Source: Gigaspora margarita
Taxonomy: Eukaryota > Glomeromycota > Glomeromycetes > Diversisporales > Gigasporaceae
Direction of reading: 5' to 3'
NCBI GenBank assembly: GCA_009809945.1
Contig: WTPW01000015.1
Location: forward strand, 348,875-412,874
Length of the DNA stretch: 64,000 nucleotides
Shown: in pieces, positions 35,561 through 48,500 of the stretch
Layout: each line of letters starts with the position of its first letter
Position numbering within the stretch: position 1 is the stretch's first letter
The notes under the pieces: generated by a model
Databases searched by the model: none
What the model was told of the DNA's origin: nothing
Seen by the model: only the letters and a program-made list of their open reading frames with translations
Position numbers and translations under genes: made by a program

Positions 35561-36594
35561 AGGGGTGTGGTAACATAGTGTAGTTAGTTTGTTGTTATCC
35601 CCCAAGCCTATCTAATGAGACAGCTCTGAGTTCGATTTCTACAGGGGGAAAGTTCACCTTTACATTACACTATTTGTATTACAGTGTGACTGCATCCTGC
35701 GATACAAAGTTGGGTAAGTAGATCTGTAACTTAGATCATCCTAATTATCGAGAGCCAACTGACTTGTATAATATTATACGAAGGAAAAAAAAGTGACTGG
35801 GCAACTGGAAGCAAACTGACTTAGGTACTGTTACATAAGAAAAAAGAAGGCGCATAAATTCTGGGGACAAGTAGGATAAAAAGAAAATGGGCTTGGCAAG
35901 ACCCAAGTGAAGAGGTAGCAGTACTTTTGATGGTACTACAGGAACCAGATAGTGACTGACCAGAAAACTAAATGGGCAAGAGTCTCTATAGCAAAGGGCA
36001 TACCAATCTGGCTGCTAGAGTCGCACTAGAGAAAAAGGATCTACATTATAGGAGTAGTTTGGAATTCTGTAAAAAAGGATCCTGGTAAGGGAATGGCAGT
36101 GCTGGCATTCAGTAAACTTCACAAGAGCAAAGTAGGTAATAGTAGCGGTTTAAGGATAATCTCTGACTGCTAGTAGTCTGCCTTAGTAGATGCATAAGTT
36201 ACCAAATAAGTGTAGGTAATGCTGGTACTAGGAATGGTATTGCTCTACAAGTTTTTCGGTAAGGATTATAGGACCAGGAATACCTGGTTGGGTTCTAAGG
36301 TTATGGAGCAAGAATCCAGAACATCATGTTCTGGTGATACCAGATGGGTTGGCAGGAGGTACAGAGACCAGAGGATTTAATTAGGAAATGCTAGTATATG
36401 GATTGCAGGTATAACAGCTAGTGTAGAACCTTTGGGTGGCTACTTAAAAAGGCAACCAAAAGTTGCAGAAGAGGCTAGTTGTATTCTCATTCATATAACA
36501 AATACCAGTAATCTCCATGTGGATTGCTGGTGGCCCTAATATCTTGAATAAAATTCCTAAGTCCCAAGGCGGGCACTTTGAAACCAAAAAAAAA
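35561..36594 (+). mobile_element. full-length long tRNA-headed SINE, copy 2
   Basis: Perfect 15-bp target duplication ATAAATCAATTTTGG at 35546-35560 and 36595-36609. The head has TGTGGTAACATAGTGTAG (A-box-like) and GAGTTCGATTTC (B-box-like). The tail shares TGTAGAACCTTTGGGTGG, GGCAACCAAAAGTTGCAG and CACTTTGAAACC plus poly(A) with copies 1 and 3. The body is clearly diverged from copy 1, so the family has been moving for some time. It inserted into a TTTGGCGC-type repeat at 35430-36720. Confidence 0.85.
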
Positions 36595-36601
36595 ATAAAT
36601 C

Positions 36602-36720
36602 AATTTTGGTGCTTTATAAAAATTAGCCAATCAGAAGTTGTATTACATAACCCAAATTTGGCGCCTTAATAAAATTAGCCAATCAGAAGTTGTATTATAT
36701 AACCTAAATTTGGCAGCTCC
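36602..36720. repeat. two direct 60-bp units
   Basis: AAATTAGCCAATCAGAAGTT and GTATTAcATAACCcAAATTTGG occur twice in a row. 36721-37530 downstream shows no gene or clear repeat. Confidence 0.6.
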
Positions 36721-37539
36721 AAAAAATTGGATGCTGTTTGCTATTCTGTACTGTACTATAGTAGAATTGATGCAATATATAGTAAAAGACAAATGTTCAA
36801 CCAACTTATTTTAAAAATTTTGCCTTGAACAATCAACCAATGATTTGGTTACATGAAATCCGTATCATGTGACTAAATATTATATTAAAGGTATAATTAA
36901 TGATATAATTTAAAGGTAGAGTGTATGTCGATCATTTTCAATAATAGTAAAATTGTCGTATTATGTAGCACAGTATACAAAAACTTGCTACTATAGTTAA
37001 ATAAAAATGCACTTTGTTTACATCATAAAAAAATTACATTTACAGTATTTTAAACGTCTGAATTTTCATTTCGATGTAAAAAATTTAATATTTTATATTT
37101 AATTTTTTAAAAAAATATGTCAATAAGTTAGTGATAGTTGCAACAGAAAATTTTTTTTTGCGACGGACAAAACAAGTTTAAAACCAGTTTTTGATAGTAA
37201 ATAAAAAATCTAGAATATTCGATAACATATTATATTAGACATTTTGTATTACTGAAGATCATAACAATAAGTTTCATAGTAAAAATGACATCATTACACT
37301 CTACTCTTAAGTTTTATAAGATATAAATTATAATATTAACTATATATATAAATTTTATAGAAAATAATAATAATTCTAATAATGCTCAAGTTCAATTTAA
37401 TTATAATAATAGTGATAATAATTTTGATAATATATATGCATTTCCAATTGAATTAATAGCTATTACTATATATTTAATTTAACATTCATACCTCTTGCAG
37501 ATTTAACTTTTTTTAACTTTGAGTGAAGATATTTTAGTA

Positions 37540-38770
37540 ACTACCAAATCAAATTTAGTAAACTTTTTTCTTTAAATTCTATAGATTCATAGAATTCAAA
37601 TAAAAAAAAATTTATTGAATTGGTCCAGTTGTTGCTGAGATATCTTTGCTCAAAGTTTGAAAAAAATCAAAACATCTATCAAAACCAACTATACAAATTT
37701 TTTTTTAAACTTTAAGTAAAGATGTCTTTTCAACTACTAAGTCAAATTTATTGAATATTTTTTATTTAAATTCTATGAATTTATAGAATTTAACTTAATA
37801 GTTACTAAGTTATCTTTACTCAAATTTTAAAAAAATTTAAAATATCTATCAAAACAAACTATATAAACTTTTAGCAAAGATATCTCTGCAACTACTAAGT
37901 CAAATTCAATGAACTTTTTTTGTTTGAATTCTATGAATCTATAAAATTAAAGTAAAAAAATTCATAAAATTTAATTTAAGTTATCTTTACTCAACTTAAA
38001 AAAAACCCAAAATGTTTATCAAAACAGAAGCTGTATCAAAATTTTTTTCAAACTTTAAGCAAAGATGCCTTAGCAACCACCAAGCCAAATTTTAATTTTT
38101 TTATTTAAAAATTTGAACTAGCAACCTTTTGATTTACATTCTCTAATTCTATAAATTCATAGAATTCAAATAAAAAATTTTTCAAATTTGGTTTGGTGGT
38201 TGCTGATATATCTTCACTTAAAGTTTGAAAAAATTTTAACACAGCTTTTGTTTTAATAAAGTTTTTTGGATTTTTTTAAAATTTGATTGAAGATAACTCA
38301 TAACTTTAAAGTTAAATTTTACAAATTTTTTTATTTTAATACTATAGATTCATAGAATTCAAACAAAAAAAAGTTCATTGAATTTGACTCAGTAGTTGGA
38401 GAGATACCTTTGCTCAAAGTTTAAAAAAATTTGTATAGTTTGTCTTAATAAACATTTTGTATTTTTTTTAAAACTTTGAGTGTAGATAACTCTGTAACTA
38501 TTAAGTCAAATTCTATGATTTTTTTATTTTAATTCTATAGATTCATATAATTTAAACTAAAAAATTTTATTGAATTTGGGTTAGTAGTTGCAGAGATATC
38601 TTTGCTCAAAATTTAAAAAATTTTGTGATTTGTTTTGATAGATATTTAGATTTTTCAAACTTTGAGCAAAGATATTTTAGCAATTACTAGACCAAATTCA
38701 ATGAAAAGGTTTACTAAATTTGATTTGGTAGTTACTAAGATATCTTCACTCAAAGTTTAAAAAAGTTAAA
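37540..38770. repeat. tandem array of palindromic units
   Basis: About six to seven units of 150-200 bp. Each has AGCAAAGATATCTTAGCAAC, a central AATTCTATGAATcTATAGAATT, then the inverse GTTGCtgAGATATCTTTGCT, linked by AAACATCTATCAAAAC. The central motif is also the core of the 1340-4345 cluster. No coding. Confidence 0.7.
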
Positions 38771-38937
38771 TCTGCAGGTGTAGGGTGTGAATATTAAATT
38801 TGAGATATCAAAATTGATCCCCTTATTAAATGCTAGAGAATATATATTTAAATTTTAAAAAAAGTTTTATATGTATATTTTTAAATAGATTTAATTTAAT
38901 TAATTTTTTGTATAAATTCATAGAGAATTTCTATTTG

Positions 38938-39171
38938 TACACTAGTGTGTACACACGGGTACATATGTTAACTCAAAATTTTACTTATGAAACTACTATT
39001 AGAGTTCTAACAAAAAATATTCCTTGCAAAATTTTAGCATCAACTATAACCTTTTAATCCCAAAGCTAACCCTTACCCTAAACTCAAATTAGTTTTAATT
39101 TTTGGTTCTAATTTTAGATTACACAGATTTGCAAATTAATTTATTAATATCCGTGTGTACACACTAGTGTA
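38938..39171. mobile_element. MITE, 234 bp
   Basis: TIRs are 21-bp perfect inverted copies: TACACTAGTGTGTACACACG plus G at the left, the reverse complement at the right. The interior contains CTAACCCTTACCCTAAAC. The overlapping ORF at 38830-39057 is accidental. No clear target duplication. Confidence 0.65.
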
Positions 39172-39978
39172 TAATAAGTTATTTTAAAATTTATATATAA
39201 AATTAGGGAGTTAACTTATTTGATTTATATATAACAATATATTAAGCCCTTGCACAAAGACATGCCTTGTAACTAGTATATTAGGCTGGCTTAATAATTA
39301 ATTATATCTGCAAATTTTGAATTTCAATCAAAGAAAACAAGCAATTTTCTAGGAAATATGCTATTGTGTCTATATTCATGTATTAAGTTTCTTAATTAAT
39401 AAAATTTTATAGTACAAGCTGTATTGATGTTCTGTGTCATTCATGGATTTTGCTCGTTAATAGACAGAGTTATAAATTAGGTTGATTTTTAACATAAATA
39501 TCTAATTATTATTGTTATAATTCAAGTTTACTAAAAGATCTTATTTAATATTATATTTTACATTTATAAAGAAAAACAAGTTTACTAGAATTTTCATAGC
39601 ATTTTTATATTCTTAGCAAACAATTTCAAACTCATTTTATCTTTTAAGTTTATTTGTTAAAGCTCTTTATTGTTCAAATAATTTTTCATTTATTTATATT
39701 TTTGTAAAGAATAGTTCTTTATACAATATTTAATGTTATTTTATAAAAAAAATTACTTTCAACATTTCTACAATGAATTGACAGTTTTGAAAAAAAATTT
39801 CATTAAAAGCTTATAGCATCTATTATAATTTTTGAGTTCATTATCTTCAGAGTTTGTTAAATAGAGATTTGTTACATAGAATTGACTATATAATATGCGG
39901 CAGTACAAAAAGTTTATTGTAAATAAAAATATAGTAAATTCTTTTCGTTTAGTAGTTTTTTAAATTTTTACTAAATTA

Positions 39979-40301
39979 GGCCATGCAAAGTTGATTTTTA
40001 ATTTTGCATTACCCATTGATCCATTTTTCAATTTTTTAATTTTTTTTTTTTAGATCCCAATTGTGCCAATTATTCAATTTTTGACATTTATTTTTGTCTG
40101 CTATTCTCATTTGATAGGGCTGATGAAACAAGATAATTGCTGACTCAATTTTTTGATCTCTTGTTGTGCAAAATGAAAAATTAACATTACATAACCTTAA
40201 GATGTAAACATTATTCTATTAATTTACAGCAAATTAAAAAAAAAACCTGACCCATCGACCAAGTTTTGTAATGCAAAACAAAAAATCAACTTTGCGTGGC
40301 C
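39979..40301. mobile_element. MITE, 323 bp, TTA duplication (PIF/Harbinger-like)
   Basis: TIR GGCCAtGCAAAGTTGATTTT, continuing to TTTTGCATTAC, is inverted at the right end. TTA flanks both sides (39976-39978, 40302-40304). A 3-bp TTA duplication is typical of PIF/Harbinger; the assignment is inference. No coding. Confidence 0.65.
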
Positions 40302-40639
40302 TTAAGTATATAACTTTTAATAAATTTATTAAATACAGTAATTGAAATATTTATTTATTAAATATATTAAATACAGCAATTGAAATATTTATTAAATATA
40401 GTAATTGAAATATTTATTAAGATTTTTATTTCCGGAGTAATCATCCGATCTGACGCGAACATAACCTTGTACACATTTGCGGTATGCATGCTTCTGCCGC
40501 AGCATCCGATCAACCAATTACAGTAATCAATCAATTATATGCTGCGATAGCTGCGATCGAGATGTCGATTATTAATGAATCTTGAGGTGGCTGTTCTGAC
40601 AAGCTCATAGATATCGGATATACAATTTAATTTTATAAG

Positions 40640-40840
40640 TAATCAGCTGATTTGAAAATTAGTGGGACACGTGATAAATTTTGTGATGATCATCGATAAT
40701 ATAATTTTCGGCCGATATATTATCGCAGATTGTTTTGTACTGGGTGAAAATTATATTATCGACTATACTTTTATTACCGAAAAATAATTACATCACAAAA
40801 TTCGTCACGTGTCCACTACTTTTCAAATCAGCTATAAAGC
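40640..40840. mobile_element. MITE, about 200 bp (CAGCTgATTTGAAAA family)
   Basis: Left AATCAGCTGATTTGAAAA, TAGTGGGACACGTGA, AATTTTGTGATG; the right arm is its inverse, ending CAAATCAGCTATAAAG. A second partial copy lies at 6950-7040. It sits 0.5 kb upstream of the kinase gene. Confidence 0.65.
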
Positions 40841-40991
40841 TTAAATTAAATGGCTTTTTATGACGTCCCAAATAATATAGTTGAAGGATTATAAATAAAG
40901 TTTAAACCATAATGCAATAATAATAAAACCACTCAAACAGATTATAACTGATAAGGAGTATTAAATTTTATTGTTTGAAAGGGGTTTACAC

Positions 40992-41143
40992 GAGAGGACA
41001 TTAATTTTGAACACAAGGGTTAGGTTTGCTTAAATGTCACAGGAATTATATAGCTAAAATATCACAGGGAATAACATTTTAGCTATTTTAAACTTGTGAC
41101 AATTAACCAAACCTAAATCTAATGTTCAAGAGTTAATGCCCTC
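40992..41143. mobile_element. MITE, about 150 bp, in the kinase-gene promoter region
   Basis: GAGAGGACATTAATTTTGAA and AGCTAAAATaTcAC on the left are mirrored by GTTCAAGAGTTAATGCCCTC on the right. It ends 200 bp before the start codon at 41345, so it could affect expression of that gene. Confidence 0.6.
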
Positions 41144-41344
41144 ACCTGCACATTAATTAATGGCAATTTTTTGCACTTGTGTATGTGTAATAACTAACGC
41201 ATATCATGTTGATTCCAATAAAGGCAACACAACTATTAAAATTAACACAACCTACTGTACAACATAATAATAATAAAATGGAATGTACATAAGGTTGTAC
41301 GTACGTACGTATCAGAAAAATTTCTAATACCGTCCAAATGAAAA

Positions 41345-42570
41345 ATGAAAAAATCAAGCATTCGCACTAAATGGTTCGAAAAAACTTACGACGAGATCAT
41401 TAAATATGAATATTCGGCATTTAATAATATAGAACCTATTGCAAAAGGTAAGGCTTTCTCACTAGTTAATACTTTATAAACGTAATAAAATAACTAGTAT
41501 TTATACCATTAAAACATTATAAGGTGGATTTTCCACTGTCTATTCGGCAGTTTATTATGGGGAAAAGTTCGCATTGAAAAATATTGACAGTGACGATGAA
41601 GAAGTATCCAAAGAATTTATTAAAGAGGTGATGCATTGTTCATTGTATTCTAATGTCTGGTCTACATTATCTGAATCTAATATTGTTTATAGCTTAAACA
41701 ATTAATGGTTATTAACTCTCATCCTAACATCAACAAATTACATGGAATTACACAAGGTATTGTAATAACACGTATTGTATGCTAAAATAATCTTTTTTTT
41801 TTTTAAATAATGTTTTCTAGCCATGCTTTAATTAGATCCTAAAACAAATAAATTCATGTTGGTACTACAATTTGCCAATGGAGGGAACTTGCGGCAATAC
41901 TTACAAAATCAATGGCACGAGGGCACATTCAAAATTTCATTAGGTGAAGTTATCGATTTTGCAAGACAAATTACAAACGGGTTAAAACATTTGCACTATA
42001 ATAATATAATTCATTGTGATTTGGTAAGTATCATCAAATTTATCATAATTAATTCTCATTTCTGAAATCATAAATTAATAGATTTATAATTTATAAAGCA
42101 TTCTAAAAATATTTTAATAAATGATCGTAAACTCTTAATTGCGGATTTTGCGTTATCAAGCAAAATAAATGATACTTACAATACAACAGCGTCGATTATA
42201 AAAGGCATGCCTGCGTATCTTGATCCAGATTTTCATACGAAACCTGGAAAAAAACCAGATAAAAAATCAGACATTTACAGTTTAGGAGTGCTATTTTGGG
42301 AGCTTACAAGCGGAGTTTGTCCATTTGCGAATGCAATTAGTGGGCTTGCCATACTAATACAAACATTGAAAGGTTACCGAGAACAACCAATTCCTGGTAC
42401 GCCAATCGATTACGTTAAACTTTATAAGAAATGCTGGAATGCTGAACCAAATGAACGTCCGACAATAAGCCAAATTCTTGATAATCTTGATTTAATATTA
42501 GCAAGAAACACAATAAAATATATAATAAATTGCAACAAACAACTTATACCTGAGTTGGATATAAACGTGC
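41345..42570 (+). other. module: kinase domain 1 (TKL-like, DFA instead of DFG)
   Basis: Glycine loop AKGGFSTVYSAVYYG, ATP-anchoring lysine in FALKN (residue 53), hinge LVLQFANGGNLRQYLQ, catalytic loop IIHCDLHSKNILI (Asp152, Asn157), then ADFALS in place of ADFGLS (169-171), and GMPAYLDP, SDIYSLGVLFWELTSG, CWNAEPNERPTI. This is the tyrosine-kinase-like pattern common in glomeromycetes. Lys, catalytic Asp and Asn and the metal-binding Asp are kept; the DFG glycine is Ala, so activity is plausible but may be altered. The first four exons are short (64-188 nt). Confidence 0.85.
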
Positions 42571-45500
42571 ATAATGATGATGATTTAACAAAAACATTAT
42601 TAAAAGAAGCATCTGTTCTGAAGCCCACAAGACCTTCTTATTCAAGTTCCAAAACCTCGGAGAATTCTATAACAAAAACATCAAATGAAACATCTGGTCG
42701 AAAACTATTTTTTTCTAGTTTGAAGAGTTCTGGAGATTCTTTGACTAAATCAGTAAAAGAGCATTTCTTTCAGCGAAAACAGCGAAAATTCGACAATGCT
42801 GAAGAATTGAAATCTCGAGGACAAATATACTATATATCCGGAAACTATAAAGAATCTCTTAAATACCTAAAAAATTCATTAAGCATTTATCCAGACGATG
42901 CTGATGCGCTGAGGTTTCGAGGAGAAACTTATTTTAAGCTAAAAAAATATCAAGAGTCTCTTGCAGATTTAAGTAGATCATTAGAACTTGAACCAGACAA
43001 TGCAGTTGCATTAAGATCTCGAGGAAAAACATATTATATGATAAATTGTTACGAAGAAACTCTCGTTGATTTAACTAATTCCTTAGAAATTGATCCAGAT
43101 AATGCGAATGCGCTTAGATTTCGTGGGCAAGCTTTTTACGCTCTAAATCGTTACGAAGATTCTCTTGCAGATTTAAATAAATTAAATGAAATTGAGCCAA
43201 ATAATGCAGTTACGCTAAGATTACGCGGAGAAATATATTATTCACTAAAACGATATGAAGAGTCACTTGAAGATCTAACTAGATCTTTAAAAATTAATCC
43301 AGACAATGCAATTGCACTGAGACTTCGAGGAAAAGTATGCTATAAATTAGAAAAATATGATAAATCTATTATATATTTAAATGAATCATTGAGGTTTGAC
43401 CCTAAAAATGTAGATGCATTAATATTTCTAGGCTATTCTTATTTTGAGATAAAAAAATTTAAAGAGTCTTCGAAAATTTGGTCTGAATTACTAAAAATTG
43501 ATTCAAAAAATGCAGTCGCGTTAGAATTTCTAGGAAGATCATATTATAATTTAAAAAAATATGATAAATCTCGAGAAACCCTGACAAAATTATTAAACAT
43601 TGACCCAAAAAATATCACCGCATTGAGAACCCGAGGACAAACATATTGTATGACTGGAAAATATGTAAATTCTCTTGAAGACTTAAATAAAGCATTAGAA
43701 ATTTATCCCAACGATGCAGAGTCTTTAAGAGCCAGAGGAACAACCCTTTATCATTTACACAAATATGATGAATCACTTATAGATTTAACGGAATCATTGG
43801 AAATCGAACCAGATAATCCATTTGCATTAGATTCCCGGGGACAAACATATTATATGTTAAACCGCTATGAAGAGTCACTTGCAAATCTTGTTAAATGTCT
43901 AGAAGTAGATCCGAATAATCCCAACAGGGCAGCTACTCTAAGACTTGGAGGAGAAGTATGTTATATGTTAAAATGCTATTATAAATCCCTCAAATATTTA
44001 ACTGAATCACTGGAGCTTGAACCTAAAAATGCGGTTGCGCTAAAATTTCTAGCTCAATCATATTTTGAATTAAAAAGATACAAGGAGTCTTCAGAAAACC
44101 TAATTAAATTACTAAAAATTGATCCTAAAAGTGCAATTGCATTAGAACTTCTAGGGAGGTCATATTATAAGTTAGGAGACGGTGTAGAATCTGTTGAAAT
44201 TTTAACAAAACTATTAAACTTAAACAATGAGTCAGAAAATAATAATGCATTAAGAACACGAGGACAAGCATATTGTATGCTTGGAAATTATGATAACTCT
44301 CTTAAAGATTTAAATAAAGTGTTGGAAATCAATCCATATGACGCAGAGGCCTTAAGAGCCCGAGGTATAACCTATTATAATTTGGAGAAATATAAAAAAT
44401 CACTTGAAGATTTAACGAAATCATTAGAAATAGAACAAGATCATCCATTTGCTCTAAGATCTCGAGGAAAAACGCATCTTAAGTTATGTCATTATGAAGA
44501 ATCTCTTGTAGATTTAAATAAATCATTGGAACTTGAACCAGATAATTTAGATGCATTAAAATCACGTGCGAAAACATATTCTGAACTAGGTCGCAAAGAG
44601 GAATTACAAGTTGATTTAGACAAAATATTATTAATCGAAGAACGAGAAAGAAAAGAAGAATCTCGCAAAAACTTGATGAAATCATTATCACTTGAAGAAC
44701 ATGAAAGACATGAAGAATTTCAAAATAGACGGATGAAACCTGAACAAAATAATGAATTTTTAAATAAGCCTATCATTGACCAGTCATTAATTAAAAATAA
44801 TCAACCTATCACTGACCAGCAATCAATTAAAAATATTGAAGTTTCTTCACATGTAAATTCATTTGAAATTAATTTAACCGATAACCAAGCGTAAATAAAA
44901 TCAGTTTATTTTGATTCAATTTAAATCATTATTACATTTTTCTAATATATTTTTGGATTAACCCTTTTTTTTTATTAGTAATATCGGCAAGTATCATAGT
45001 ATTCTTTCGAATTATGCACTAAAAGAGTTTGATGATTCGTCAGAAGATCAGAAATTAGTAAAGGCGTGGAGATTGAATCATGGTTTATATCTGGCTGGCA
45101 ATAATTTTATACCGAGTAATAGAATAATCTTTGGTTATAATGGGAAATTAGATATTGTCACATGTTCAAGAGAACCGTTAGTGTATACTGTTGCTAATGA
45201 CAGTTCAGACAGACCAAAATCATTTTGGGATAAATTACGAGATAGTTATCCAGAGTTTTCATCGACAAAAGAAAGCCCCTTTAATGATATTTGTGAAGCC
45301 GATGTATGTCTTTTATTCCCAATTGCTGAGATCACTTATAGCGGGACGATAAATAAAGGCTCTAAGCTTGATTTAAATAGTGAAAAAGAGGCCTTTATCA
45401 CGGATAATTATGCTGAATATGGTCATTTTTTTGCTAAAAAACTACTTGCTGGAGGAAAATTAATTCTTAGAAATTTTGCTGATGCCAATTCTGTGCAAAT

Positions 45501-48500
45501 TGAACACTTTAAATCACATCTTGCATGGGCACTTGATTCACACCAGTCACAAAGAGAGAATCCATTTGAAGATGCAACAATATTTGATTTTCCTATTATT
45601 GAGACAACAAATAAAAACTTAAAAAACCCCAAAGATCTATCAATGTGGATTAGGCGTTTGTATGAAGACAATATGGTTGAAATAATATCTTATGAAGAAA
45701 TTATTCCAATATTTACTTTTCTAGAAAAAGTAGAATATACATATAATTCTGATACGTTTATTAATCGGTTGATTCCAGGAATCTCTAATAAACATCAAGA
45801 AATCACCTTAAATGATTGGATTGAAGATTTACCCTTAAGAAATTTACTTACATTGATTAGCAAATTCCCTTTTCGACATGGAATGTTAGTAGATCAATTT
45901 GGAATCTCTTTACCAAACAATCAAGCATTGGCTTTTACACAAAGCCCAATTGTTTCCAAAAGAAATAACTATTATTTGCAGCTTATTCATCCTGAAACCA
46001 GCATGGAAGAAATTCTTTTAAGAAATAAAGTCACTCATAAATTAAGTTCGATTCCATTTATAGAATATAATTCGACAACACAAATTGATAATGTTTACTT
46101 ATTTTTACACTATGAAAAGATTGAAATATTTCTTGATCAATGTGTTGCGCCATTGCCAGTCTTTAAGAAAGCTGTTGAGGACGCAGTTAGAAGCATCCAT
46201 CCATATCGGGCACTTCAAGAGGTGTTTAATGAATTTGGGCATTTTTTACCAAAATCAATTGTTTTAGGAAGTCAACTTAGAGAAATACTGAAAAAACAAA
46301 TGAACACATCAAGTCATGCATTGATTAAAAAGAAATTTGTAGCAGCATCGCAAGCAGACGTTGATAAAATACTTGAGTGTACAAAAGTTTTTGATATTAA
46401 TTATTTGTTGACATCAAATGGACAAGTTGTAATGATGGACCAAATATTTGATTGGTTTAGTGAAATTGAAAATAATGACGAGTATTTAAAATTTATTAGG
46501 ATTGATCAAGTCACTCCTTTATATAAAATCCTAAGTTATGACTTGCAGAATAAAATAGAAATTATTTTAGAAAACCGATTAGATTCCAGAATATTGTTGA
46601 CAGGAGTAAAAACTTTTGATATGGATGACAATTCTACAGAGGCATACGTTCGCATTAATTTTGATGAAAATTCAGTACTTGATAGTAGTTGTTATGATGC
46701 CATTGGCCTTGTTTTTGACAATAAAAATATAAGGTCAGAAGATTGTGCAATAAGTTTTGGGTTATTCGACTGTTATGGATTTTCTGCGTTTATTACCGTT
46801 AAAGATAGCACTGCAAGGAATATTAAGGGATGGTTTGTACAGTTTCAGCAAATATTGTAGAGTTTTATTTTTAAAATATACGGGTCATGTCACTGTCCAC
46901 ATCAATTGTGTCTTATTCATTTAAATTTAAACTATTCTACTTTTTAATACTTTTTTTAGGCATATAATCTGGATGATCATTGGGAAACATTCTTTAGTGG
47001 GAGCTTTCAGCGAAAATCAACGAGAAACAGATATCGCTTTTCATAATGAATTTGTTGACTTAACAACATGTTATGATGATTTTATCTACATACCTTTATC
47101 TTTTGTGCTGTCCAAAAATTGTATTATTTTATTTTCTACTTTATATTCAGCTAATAATCCACCGGAACAGAATTTCAAGTTAACTAGATGGTCCAAAGAC
47201 GTTTTGGAACTGAAGATTACGAAACTTAATATGGATCAGACACAGCTTTCTCCATTTTATCTTAACATTTGCGCTGTTTATCCCCGTGAAAAAATGACTT
47301 TTAAGGTCGATTTTGGTGACAAACTGGTTGCACACAATATATTAGGACATAACCTTGATGCCAATAATTATGATCAGTTAATTGACTTTAATTGTTTTAA
47401 AAATATCTTTTTAAACTGTTTAAATGCTGAACTTCCAGTGAAGCACATTGAATATTTATGCACCAGCAACTTTGGTTACTGGACAATTGCAACATCGGAA
47501 ACTGATAATTCACAATTAGCCATTAAACATATTATCAAAAGAAGATTATCAGGTTTAATTCAAAGTTACGATACAGTTATCCCATTGGAAGCGTATTTTA
47601 TGCAAGAAATTAATCATAAAAATTTAGTTAAATATATAAATACGTTAGAAACAGAAACTACTTTCCTTTTGATAACTGAATTGGACTGTAGTATTAGATC
47701 AACAAACTGGAAAACTCTTCATCATCATCTTAAACACAAAGGCGCTCTTTCTGAACATCAAGCAAAAAATATATTCAAACAAGTCATTGAATGTGTTTCA
47801 TTCATATATAAGCATGGATTCTATAACATAATCATAAATGATAGGAATATTTTAATTGCTGAGTCCCAGGTAAACAACTTGTAACAAGTAATGATAGTCA
47901 ACTATTTGATTATGTCATACGTATATATCATCTTATAAACTTATTACAGGTTAAGCTCTTTAACTTGGAACATCTTATGTCCGATGAGTTTAATAATGAT
48001 CTGGTCTACGATATTCAATATGAGGACGATTACAGTATTTCATGTGAGTTAATTTTAGATGAATGTTGTGACTATTACTTAAACATTACATATTATTTTT
48101 TTTTGTTTTAAATATGTAGTTGCTTCTCCTGAAATGATATCTGGGCACGATTATAATCCAGAATGTTCTGATCTTTGGTGTTTGGGCATCCTACTATTTA
48201 CCATGATTCATGCTGATGTTCCTTTCAAAAAACCATTTGATATAATTGCCAGAAATTTAGTGCTAGAAAAAGAGGTCAGCAAAGAATGTTCAGATATTTT
48301 ACATCGATTGCTTGCAAAAAAACCACATTTGAGAGGATCATTTAAATATTTGTTAAAAGATCCTTGGATAGGAATAAATGCCTCTTCAAAAAGAATAGTT
48401 TTAAATAATTCAATAGAAAACGTTGATAAAGGCATAATCGATGAAAACACCTCAAGTGATGAAATTGTTCAAGAATTGGACGAATTGATAAAAGAAAGTC

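Noticed and set aside
39700-39960. Small coding exons upstream of the kinase gene
   Set aside because: No open frame of useful length, and the kinase N-terminus at 41345 is complete without them.
44892-44894. True end of a kinase-TPR gene
   Set aside because: Possible, but the TAA overlaps an in-phase donor, and the next conserved domain has no start codon of its own. A separate gene is kept only as the alternative.
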